DNA of 64,000 bases from Neocallimastix lanati (nom. inval.) (lineage: Eukaryota; Neocallimastigomycota; Neocallimastigomycetes; Neocallimastigales; Neocallimastigaceae), in NCBI GenBank assembly GCA_016946835.1, contig JACVTC010000008.1, positions 1,037,501-1,101,500 on the forward strand. Direction: 5' to 3'. Numbering within the stretch: the stretch's first letter is position 1; every line of letters begins with the position of its first letter. The notes under the pieces were generated by a model. That model did not search any database. It was not told the DNA's origin and was given only the letters and a program-made list of their open reading frames with translations. Positions 52,995 through 64,000 of the stretch are shown here, piece after piece. A program made the position numbers and the translations under genes.

Positions 52995-55900
52995 TTATAA
53001 GAATCCTTTATGTGTAATTGGCATTGGATCAAACGATTTGTCATTAATCTTAAGCCATACCTTAGAAAGGAATTCTGTCATCATTTCACTCATATAACCA
53101 GTAACTAAGGTTAAATGTTTACCACTAATATCTTTAATGACTTCAGAACAGGTGGAACGAACCATTTCAGATAATACTTCAATTTCTGGACTTGCCTTCT
53201 TACTCTTTTGATAGAAATCACGAACCTTTTGAAGAAGCATATCACGAATCTTATTGGTTTGATCTTCAGTAAAGTGTTCATAAATTGGAAGCATCGAATT
53301 AATGGATCTCAACATACCTTCAAATGGGAATTCTAAATTACTATGGAATTGTTCAAAGACTGAGGCCATTCCCTCAATTGGAATTTCATTGGATTTAGAG
53401 TAGTAAGCGGTACGTTCAATCATAGCACAAAGAATTGGACTCTTAGTTAATGGATGAGTAATTGGATCTTCTTCATTTTCCTTGAAAACCTTCTTATTCA
53501 ATAAGTAGACATTGTAAACTACATTCTTCATATTAATCTTTTGAGTTTCTTCGGTTTGTAAGTTACCTTGGAAGTAGAGCGTCATGTGAAGAAGAAGAGC
53601 ATTAATACGTTCAACAAAATGAACAGGATCATAGGAAATATTCTTAGCACATTGTCTAATCCAATAGCATAGGAAGTTATCTGGCTTAGGTGGAACATCA
53701 TGGATGGACTTTGGAACAAAAGTAAGATGCTTAGGAACCGGACCACAACCAACATCTAACATATCGCCAACACCAAATTGGAATTCAGAAATGAAACGAG
53801 CCCCCACAAATTCTCTCCACCAATAGTAAGGTTTATCGAGACTTGGATCATAAGCTTCTGCCTTGTTAGCGATACAATCAAGGTATGCTTCTTCTAACGT
53901 TCTCTTTGGAATATTACCACCACCAATAGCTAATAATAAATCAAAGACTTCCTTAGCTTCATCATTCATCTTTTCCTTTGGATAGGAATCCTTCATTGAG
54001 TAGGTGAGAAGAGCAGCTGCTTCCGTACTAACTCTAACCCAGAATTTTTGTAGCATACTGTATCTCTTTACCCAATATTCTTCTGCTTCCTTGTAGGTAT
54101 CAAATTCGAAAAGAACAGCATCTTCAATCTTCTTAAGGATAACATTATAGAGAATACCCATGAATACATGTTCCTTCTTACGACCCTTAACTTCATTGTA
54201 ACCACAAAGGTAAACGGTACCTTCACCATTACAAGCAGAAATATAACGAACATCATTCTTCATAATAGTGAAATCCATCCAAATATCAGAAGCTTTAATC
54301 AACTGTTTACGAAGTTCTGCTATTTTCCTGGGTTCTGGGAATTCTTCATCTAAAACATCGTCAGTGGAAATGCTCATTTGGTTGAGAGCAGATTCTACTT
54401 CTTGAACAAGTTCATTTTCATCATCTACTTCATCTCCCTTTGGTGGGTTGGTTAACATAGAATAAATTTGAGAACCTAAATTACGTAAATGAGGTTCAGC
54501 ACAAACTTCAATACCGTGTAAAACAGCAGCTGTACCAATACTATTAATCTTTTCGTTTAAAGCACGAACATTAATGAAACCCGCTAAAATACGAAGAAGT
54601 TGAGTGAAGACCTTGACACTGACATCATCTAATACAATATTCTTACTTTTGTTGGTGATATTATTAATTTGATCAAGTTGAATAGAGAGCGCATGATAGG
54701 TGATTTCTAATAAATTAGTACGGTTAGATAAATCAACAGCGACACGCTTGCTACCAAGAACAAAGTTAGCAATTGCACGTAAAAGAGTAACATCCTTCTT
54801 TTCAAGAATATACTTTGCTTGAGCTTCATGGAAGGCTTTACCCTTACTAGTAATATCCTTGGAAAGTAATAAACTTAAAAGATAATTATATATTTCTTTA
54901 TCAATAGGTTGTTTAACAATTAAACGGTTAGCTTCATGTTCTGGGTTTAAGTGTGAAGCAAGAACAGCGGCAATACTAATTCTGTTCTTGAATTCTTCGT
55001 TCTTAAGAGCTGCAACAAAAACATCAGAAGTTGGTTTAGTTAATAATATACCAGCTTGTTTTCTATCACGAGCAACACTTTGAATAATATCATAGGCAGA
55101 TTTATCTACATCCTTTGGCTTCAATTCCTTAAGATAACCGACGAAATATTCAGCTTCTAAATCTACTAACTTCCAAGAAGAAGCAAGAGCTTCTTGATCA
55201 AGTAAAGAAACAATTTTAACTTGTTCCTTGTGGGAACTTTCTTTTTCTTGAAGTGATATCCATTGATTACTGACTTCACCAATGAACATAGCCACCTGAG
55301 TAAGAAGTTCACCAGATAAAACACTTGGTTGATGAGTAATTTTTGATTTATCAAGTTTCTTTACTTGTTTCATAAATTCGGTTTCAACAGCAAGGTAAAT
55401 TAACCATTTTTGCATTAATTCTGGATTTTCAGAAGCTTCCTGTGGTCCAACTAAACTCATATCTATTAAATATCATTATTAATATTTTATTGATAATCAT
55501 CAGGTTATGATTATTTGATAACAAAATTTATTAATTATTTAATAATAATAAAGTTTATTTGTTTATTTATTCATTTATTCATTTATTTATTATTGTTGTT
55601 GTCATTATTATTGTTACGGTTGTTGTAGTTGTTGATTTTAAAAGTAATATAACATAATGTTGACAGCAATGTTAACAATAACCAATAATCAAAATTATGT
55701 AAATAATAATATAGTAATATAATAATATAATAATAATAATTTTGTGAGTATGGTATAAATATTATAAAAAAATAAAATAAAGTTTATAATAAGTTATAGA
55801 TTATAAGAATAGGTATATTAATATTAGTATTGATTAAAAATTTTAAAAATTTCATAAAAATTATATAGCGTTTTAATTTTATATTATTAATATATATAAA

Positions 55901-56907
55901 TTATAATATTTATACATAAATTAAAAAAAAAAAAAAAATAATAATGATAATAATAACAATAAAATGATGAGTTATATATTTATAAATGAAAATAATATTA
56001 TAAATTTAAAATGATATCATAAAGATAAAAAAAAAAAAAAAAAACGATAAAAACGATAATAATAATAAAATAATGGTAATAATAATGATAATAATGATAA
56101 TAATAATATTATTAAATTGATTAACTTACCAACAATGCTTTTACCCCCATTTCTTCTTTCTAAACTGAAGAAAGCAATACTATCTAAATAATTTAATAAT
56201 TGTTCTGGAGAAGCCATTAGATCATATAAGACCTTATGAGCCGTTGGAATAACTTCTGGAGCAAGACTTGGACTATTTTTGTTGGAATCACGTGAAGCTT
56301 CCAATATCTTTCTTCTTTCTTCTGTTGTCATATGGAATAACCAATCATCAAGACCTTCACGGTAAGGTAAATAAGCAGGAATGAAGGCTCTATCGACAAT
56401 ATTTTCATAAATAGTGTCATTAATTTCCTTCAAGCGCTTGTAACGTGGAGTGAATTGATTTTCCTTTTTCGTTTCAAATTTACTACTTTGATCTTCTTCT
56501 GGACATTTTTCAGCCTTCTCCTTGGCAATATCATAAGCCTTTTTAGTTAATTCATCATTTGGATCAATATTTAAACTAGATTGTAAGGAAAATACAGCAT
56601 CCTTGTAACGTTTCATAGCAAATAAAGCAGCACCACGACGTGTATGACCCTTTGGGTACATTGGGTTTGCACGAATAGCTGCATCAGCATCAATTAAAGC
56701 CTTATTTAATTGACCAAGTTCACCCCAACAAACAGAACGGTTTGCATAAAGAATTGGGTTATTTGGTTGGAATTCAAGAGCCTTAGTATAACAATAAATA
56801 GCTTTTTTATATTCCTTTGAATTGAAAGATTCATCACCCAGTTTCTTTAATTCTAAAGGACCAATTTCTGGTGGAACAATAGAAGCAAATGGATTAGTTG
56901 AAGACAT
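52995..56907 (-). CDS. TPR protein with large uncharacterised C-terminal region
   Basis: Two exons, 56130-56907 and 52995-55462, separated by a 667-nt intron, join in phase (GTAAGT donor; AATAG acceptor; one base plus two) to give 1081 residues. Treating them as two genes would leave the first without a natural end. Residues 18-119 form three TPR repeats of the co-chaperone type. Against the Hsp70/Hsp90 carboxylate clamp of STI1/HOP, Lys21, Asn56, Lys86 and Arg90 are present and the second position is Asp25 rather than Asn. Residues about 150-230 are charged. The remaining ~820 residues are helical-looking, rich in Leu/Glu/Lys, with a DMLDVGCGPVPKH segment and no domain I recognise. GC-enriched, restricted codon use like RAD23 suggests high expression. 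A chaperone-adaptor role is inference from the TPR only. Confidence 0.8.
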
Positions 56908-57534
56908 TTTATTATTATTTTAATGATTTACTGTTTCTATCAAAATTAAAATTGAAAATATTACGTTCTTTACTTTTTCGTTTTTTGTTTTAAATTTAGA
57001 AAAAATATTTTTTCTATCTTTTTTTTTTTTTTACTGATTTTTTAGTTGTAATTATTAAATATATATATATATATAAACAAGAAAAAAATATTTCTATTAA
57101 TTATTATTCTCGAAATAATAATAATCTTTTTTTTTTTTTTTTTTATAATTATTATTATTTATTTATTTAAGTACAATATATTTAATAATGTAAGATAAAT
57201 CAAATGATTTGTTATTATCTATACAAAAAAAAAAAAAAATGATAAAATGAAATAAAGAAATAACTATATATATATAATAATAATAATATTTTCTTATATC
57301 AATAATTTTCCTTTTTATTTTCCTTTCTGTAGATTTAAATTAATTATTTTTAATATGTACTTAATAAGATGAATTCTATTGATGGTTGAATCACCATATA
57401 TTAAAATACACTGTTTATATACATTAGACTCTTTTAATTATATTAATTTATATTTAACTTTAATATTTAAAAAAAGTTGAATTTTGATGATGTTTCTTAT
57501 TATTATTTGTTATGTTAATTAATAATAATTATTA

Positions 57535-57539
<5 letters not shown>

Positions 57540-57567
<28 letters not shown>

Positions 57568-58135
57568 TATTATTATTATTATTTATTATTATTTTTTATT
57601 ATTCAATTATTTTGTATAATTATCATTTATTATTTATTATTTATTATTTATTATTTATTATTTATCATTTATTATTTATTATTTATCATTTATTATTTAT
57701 TATTTATTATTTATTATTTATTATTTATAATTCAACTATTTATTATTTATTATTTATAATTTATTATTTATTATTTATTATTTATTATTTATTATTTATT
57801 ATTTATTATTTATTATTTATTATTTATTATTTATTATTTTATTATTTTATTATTTATTATTTATTATTTATTTATTATTTATTATTTATTATTTATTATT
57901 TATTATTTATTATTTATTATTTATTATTTTATTATTTATTATTTTATTATTTATTATTTATTAATTTATTATTTATTATTTATTATTTTATTATTTATTA
58001 TTAATATTTACTTACTATTATAATATTTATTATTATTATTATTATTTATTTATTTATCTATTATTTTTATTTATTTTTATCAATAAATTCTCTTTTAATT
58101 ATTATTTATTAATTTATTTATTTATTTATTATTTA
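57540..58135. repeat. Heptanucleotide satellite block
   Basis: (TATTATT)n over about 0.5 kb with TTATCA substitutions and an ATTCAACTATT step. It ends with an AATAAATTCTCTTTT variant of the AGAGTATT module near 58083. Confidence 0.85.
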
Positions 58136-58451
58136 TTTTTTATTAATTAAATCTAATTCTTTATTTAATATTAAATATTTAATATACATATAATTCTATT
58201 ATTAATTAACATTATATAACTTTAATTTTTATAATTAAACCGAAAAACTATGAACATTGATAATAATTTATTATGTAACTATTTCGCTTTAATTATTACT
58301 TAAAATAAAAGTTTTATTATTATTTATTTCATAAGAAAGATTACTATTTATTAATAATATTATTATATTATTAATTATTATATTATAATAGTTATTACTA
58401 TTTTATTGAAAACCTCTATTTTTTTTAAATGTTTCTAATTACTATAAAATT

Positions 58452-58590
<139 letters not shown>

Positions 58591-60469
58591 TCTTAATGAC
58601 ATTTAAAGTATTATAAATGCTATTACTTTTTTATTCTTATCTTGAAAAAGATTATTTTTTTGTATTATTCAAAGTATTAACATAACAAAATATTCATTTT
58701 TTTAATTATAATACCTTAGATATAACTTTTTATTGGAAAATTACTTTTTTTTACAATTTAAGTATGAATAAGATTAAAACCAGTTTAACTAATTCAATAG
58801 TTGTTTCTTGCTTTTTTCTCTTTTTTTTTAAAAAAAATTATATTAATTCAAAATCAATTTGAATTATGTATTTTCGTTATATAAAAAATATGAAATATAT
58901 ATATAATATTTTTTTTGAAATTTAGTTTTAAAAAAAAAAATTTTTTTTTTATAAATAAATATTATATTTATAATATAAAATCCCTTCACAACTTTCAATT
59001 ATTAATAATTCTATTATTAAAAAGTAATGATATAAAAAAAGATATTAATAAGAAAATAAATTTATCTGGAGAAATTAATTGATTTATATATGCGGAAAAA
59101 AAAATAGAAAAAAAAATATTTTTTTTTTATTTCTATATTGGTTTCATATTATTTAACCTCCAAAAATAAAATATAAAATAAATAAAAATCTTTTAATTAT
59201 GATTCGATATTTAATTTAATAGATCTTTATTTCTTTTTTTTTTTTTTTTTTTTTTTGTTAGTGTAGTTTTACTATTTGATTGATAATTATCTAGTATAAT
59301 ATCATTTAATATTTATAATTAGAATATGTTTTAAGTTGATTTTTATTAAATCCATTTAATTAACAGTAGCAATTAACAATAGTAATTAATAAAAAAAATA
59401 ATAATAATAATATTTAAAATAGCAATAATTTAAAATAAAATAATATTTAAAATAATAATAATTTAAAATAGTCATAATGATCATTATAATTTGTAATATG
59501 ATAGAAATGATTCATGATCATAATTATGTATATATGAAAAAAAGTACAAATTGTATATTTTTTTTTTAATTTATATAAATGTATATATTTCATATATTTA
59601 TTATATATTATATATTTATATATATTTCATATATTTATTATATATTATATATTTATATATTTTATATATTTTTATATTTTTTATATATTTTTATATTTGA
59701 TTTTTTAATATTTTTGAAACCGAAACAAAAAAAAAAAGCCAAAAGTCATGAGAATATATTAATATCATAATAAATAACGGATAAAGTTTAGATGAATGAT
59801 TTTAAAAAGAAAAAAAAAGTTTGTTATTAATAATCTAAAAAAAAAAAAAAAAAGAAAATTTTATATCAATTTCTTCATTTTAAAAAATAAAATAAAATAT
59901 CCTATGTATGTATATTTATATTTATATATTAAATAATCCTTTTATCGATTAAAAAAAAAAAAAAAAAGATTACATTTATTAAATATTTATCATTTTAAAT
60001 TTAAATTTCTTTTAAATAAAAATTTTAAATTTGTTTCTTGCTTGATTTTTATAAAATTGATTAAATCAATGATCTTTACATAAAAACATAAAATACCCAA
60101 ATATACATTTTTAATAAATAAAAAAAATGAAAAAATCAATTCTTTAAAAAAAAAAAAATGTTTATTACTTATAATGATAATATAATATCAAACACTTATT
60201 ATAGAATATATATAAAAAAAAAAAAATAATAAGATAATAATAAGATATCATGCATGAAAATTTAAATTATTAAAAACTTACATCTATATAATGTTTTATT
60301 TTAAATATCCGTTTCATTAATTATTGAAAAAAAAATTTTTTTTTGTTTTATTTTACATTCATTGAATATAAGAGATCTATAATTATAACCCTTTATATTT
60401 TATTTAAAGTTTATATGATATTTCATAAAAAAATTTTTTATATAGCAATTAAAATTATTATTATTTATT

Positions 60470-61292
60470 ATTCCATTATTTATTATTTATTATTTATTAT
60501 TTATTATTTATTATTTATTATTTATTATTTATTATTTATTATTCAATTATTTATTATTTATTATTTATTATTTATTATTTATTATTTATTATTTATTATT
60601 TATTATTTATTATTTATTATTTATTATTTATTATTTATTATTTATTATTTATTATTTATTATTTATTATTTATTATTTATTATTTATTATTTAATTATTC
60701 AATTATTTATTATTTATTATTCCATTATTTATTATTTATTATTTATTATTTATTATTTATTATTTATTATTTATTATTTATTATTTATTATTTATTATTT
60801 ATTAATCAATTATTATTTATTATTTATTCAATTATTAGTTTATTATTTATTATTTATTATTTATTATTTATTATTTATTATTTATTATTTAATTATTCAA
60901 TTATTTATTATTTATTATTCCATTATTTATTATTTATTATTTATTATTTATTATTTATTATTTATTTTTTATTATTTATTATTTATTATTCAATTATTTA
61001 TTATTTATTATTTATTATTTTATTTAATTATTTATTATTTATTATTTATTATTTATTATTTATTATTCAATTATTTATTATTTATTATTTAATATTTATT
61101 ATTTATTATTCAATTATTTATTATTTATTATTTAATATTTATTATTTATTATTTATTATTTATTATTTATTATTTATTATTTATTATTTATTATTTATTA
61201 TTTATTATTTATTATTTATTATTTATTATTTATTATTTATTATTTATTATTTATTATTTAATTTTTCAATTATTTATTATTTATTCATTGTA

Positions 61293-61327
<35 letters not shown>

Positions 61328-61330
61328 GGT
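60470..61330. repeat. Largest heptanucleotide satellite block
   Basis: About 0.85 kb of (TATTATT)n punctuated by ATTCAATTATT and ATTCCATTATT steps at irregular spacing. It ends in (ATT)n at 61290-61326. The period of 7 gives long stop-free frames (YYLLFII repeats) that are not genes. Confidence 0.9.
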
Positions 61331-61859
61331 AACCAATCTTTTTTTTCAAACACATAAAAAATTTTTTTAAATTTTTATGAATCAACTAAAAAAATTAAAG
61401 TTAAAATGATTCAAATAATAAATTATATATCTATATATATACAGATATATAAAAAAGGTAATATCAATATATAGTATAAAACTAAATGAAAAAAATATAT
61501 ATATTAAAATAATTTTGATAAATTGTAACAAATAATTATTTAAATCATTATTAAAAAGAAAGAAATCATATAAATATATAAAAAAAGTTAAAAAATGAAG
61601 ATGTATCTTATTATTATTAAATTATGAATTATACTCTATATCTAATTTTTTTATAGATTAGCTCAATGTAATTTTTTTTTTATGTATGATTTTATATATA
61701 TATTTTTTATATGTTTAATGAGAACTTTTTTCTTTATAATAAATATATTTTTAATTAATTTTCAAAGATCAATCTTCTTTTTATTTAAAAGTAAACTTTA
61801 ATTGTTATATAATTGAGTCATCTACATCTAAATGATTTTTAATTTCAATATTTATATAT

Positions 61860-61890
<31 letters not shown>

Positions 61891-62035
61891 TCATAAAAAA
61901 TCAATATTAATAAAAAAAAGGAAGAAAAGAAAAATAAAAACAAAAATAAAATCCTATAGGAAATGAATATATAAGAATAACAATAAAAAAAAATTTTTTT
62001 TTCGTTTTTTTATAATAAAACTTTAAAATTTTTGA

Positions 62036-62077
<42 letters not shown>

Positions 62078-63901
62078 CTTTTGTCTTTTCTTTTCTCTTT
62101 ATGTGCAAATTAAAATAGTTTATGTCATTTGAACATTAGTAAGAAATATTTAATAAAAAATATTTATATATAAAGAAAAGATAATCAATGTTATGATTAT
62201 TATCATTTATTATTAATAATGATTAAAATGTATTGTTATATAGATCATTCATTTTATTATTATTATTACTTATTGTTATATATATATATATATTGTTAAG
62301 AGTCATGAATTTTTTGTTTATAATTATGTCAACTTTAGTAATATATTATAATAAACATAATTATTCTAAGTATAAATTTATTAAAAAAAAAAAAATCTGT
62401 ACTTTATTATACCTAAAATTTACTATATATATTACTATTTTACAAATATATACCCATACATTCCTCCATATATACATATTCACATATACATGCATAAACA
62501 GTTATGGATATATACCTATATATATATTATTTACTTTTTATTATTATCAATGTTATCAATATATATATTTGATAAGAATAAATAAATATGTATAAAATTA
62601 ATTATCTTTTTTATTTTTTATTTTTTTTTATATTATTATTTTAATTTTATATTTATGCTATTTTTATATTCATTATAATTGTTAATATAATTATTTTAAT
62701 AATGAAGAAAATATAAATGAATTTTTGTATAAATATAATGATAATATAAGGCAATAAGAAATAGTAGATAATTATTAAAATAAAGGTTAGAATAGATATA
62801 AAGAAATATAAAAAAGTAATTTATTTCATACTTTATTATAGTTTAATATTCAATAAATTGGTAATAATAGTTTTATATTCAATCAGTACATTGGTAAAAA
62901 AAAAAAAAGTTAAAATTACCTTAAAAACTTTAATAATTAATTAATAAAATTTACATAATTCTGAAAAATAATAATAATTTTTTTTTTAAAAAAAAAAAAA
63001 AAAAGATTATTTATTTAAATTAAAAATAGTTATCATCCCATATTTTTTTTATATAATATTTTATGCTCTATTCAGTATCAAAAGACTATATATATATATA
63101 TTAGCTTTTATTTAATGTCTATCTCTATATCAATATATAGTATATAAAATTATAAATAATAATAATAATTATGTGTGATGGTTTTGAACTTTAATAATAC
63201 ATTATCATTTAATACTTAATTTATGAATATTAATTAATTATAATATTTCTATGATATAATTATTTTTAAATATAAATTAATACTTATATGAAATTTATAT
63301 TGTATATTATATTATGTAGGTGCATTAAAATTATAGATGGAATAGCAGACGATTGTTATATATAATAATTGAGTAATATTATAAATTTAAACATGAATGT
63401 AATTATAATTAAAGTAATTATTAAGTAATAATAATAAAAAAAAATAACAATATCAATAAAAAAGAAATAAATAACAACAATAAAGTCATAAATAATAGCA
63501 ATAGCTAATAAATATTTATTTATCATCATAAAGTTAGAATACTAAATGTTATGGAATATAACAAAGAATAGCAACAACAACTAAAAAAAAAAAAAAAATT
63601 AAAGAATATTGAATAAAAAATATTGAATAATAAAATATTTAAATATATAAATATGTATTTTTTATTATTTATTGATAAACATTATTATTCAATATATGTA
63701 CTTTATGTCATATTATATCTTATAATTTATATTCTTTTAATTCAATTTTTTTTTTTTTATTATATTATGATATCTTAACCTTCTTTGCATTATTTTGTAT
63801 ATTTTTATATTTTATGGATCATCTATAATACTTTTCAAATTGTACATAAAAAATAAAATTCACCCTATTTTGATGTATCATACCTACAATAAAATTTGAT
63901 C

Positions 63902-63935
<34 letters not shown>

Positions 63936-64000
63936 TGGCAATGAATTTGTACTATTAGAGATTTTAAATTATTATTTATGAATATATAAATTATTATGAT

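Noticed and set aside
55166-55460. ATG 55460 as the start of a separate 821-residue protein
   Set aside because: The TPR exon ends in a consensus donor and joins this frame in phase two bases upstream of that ATG, so a single two-exon gene is the better model.
57612-58004. 130-codon open frame of similar repeats
   Set aside because: Same satellite, same explanation.
60343-61092. 249-codon open frame of YYLLFII repeats
   Set aside because: It is a direct translation of the period-7 satellite, which lacks stops in this frame. There is no domain, and the flanks are the same repeat.

Overview
The window looks like nuclear DNA of an anaerobic gut fungus (Neocallimastigomycota; relatives of Neocallimastix, Piromyces or Anaeromyces). 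This is inferred from several features together: extreme A+T richness outside exons, long poly(A)/poly(T) and (ATT)n tracts, intron-rich genes, a secreted protein with four chitin-binding CBM18 modules, a secreted CotH-family protein, and two genes typical of organisms that build a flagellum (CEP95-like and CYB5D1-like), as expected for zoosporic fungi. I see no bacterial, organellar or viral gene organisation.

Seven protein genes can be modelled, five of them with exon junctions whose reading phases agree throughout. From left to right they are: a three-finger C2H2 zinc-finger gene whose start codon seems to sit in a 4-nt coding exon (5703-6452, +); the ubiquitin/proteasome shuttle RAD23 in eight exons (13329-16443, +); a CEP95-like centrosome/basal-body protein in seven exons, convergent with RAD23 (17573-22337, -); a CotH-type secreted or cell-surface protein (35828-38313, +); a single-exon secreted phospholipase A2-like protein fused to four CBM18 modules (41435-43207, +); a CYB5D1-like ciliary protein in five exons (45961-47724, -); and a 1081-residue protein with an N-terminal TPR domain and a large C-terminal region I do not recognise (52995-56907, -).

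Between these lie decayed mobile DNA and simple repeats. Two 5'-truncated copies of one non-LTR retrotransposon family (44290-45119 on +; 50770-51904 on -) share the same C-terminal protein and the same AATAAA-poly(A) end. A short GC-richer insert (32068-32373) with a poly(A) tail and a 14-bp flanking duplication shares a short motif with that family. A broken FLYWCH/MULE-transposase-like gene lies at 30937-31482. The remaining gene-free DNA is dominated by a heptanucleotide satellite (TATTATT)n that recurs in both orientations with the same two interruption modules, by (ATT)n tracts and by several local duplications.

The genes do not form a pathway or cluster. They are a mix of housekeeping (RAD23), flagellar (CEP95-like, CYB5D1-like) and secreted/surface genes (CotH, PLA2-CBM18). 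The most notable observations are a candidate AT-AC (U12-like) intron in the CEP95-like gene, the zymogen-like PLA2-CBM18 fusion, 3' splice sites preceded by pure poly(A), the unassigned 820-residue region of the TPR protein, and the shared retroelement 3' ends.
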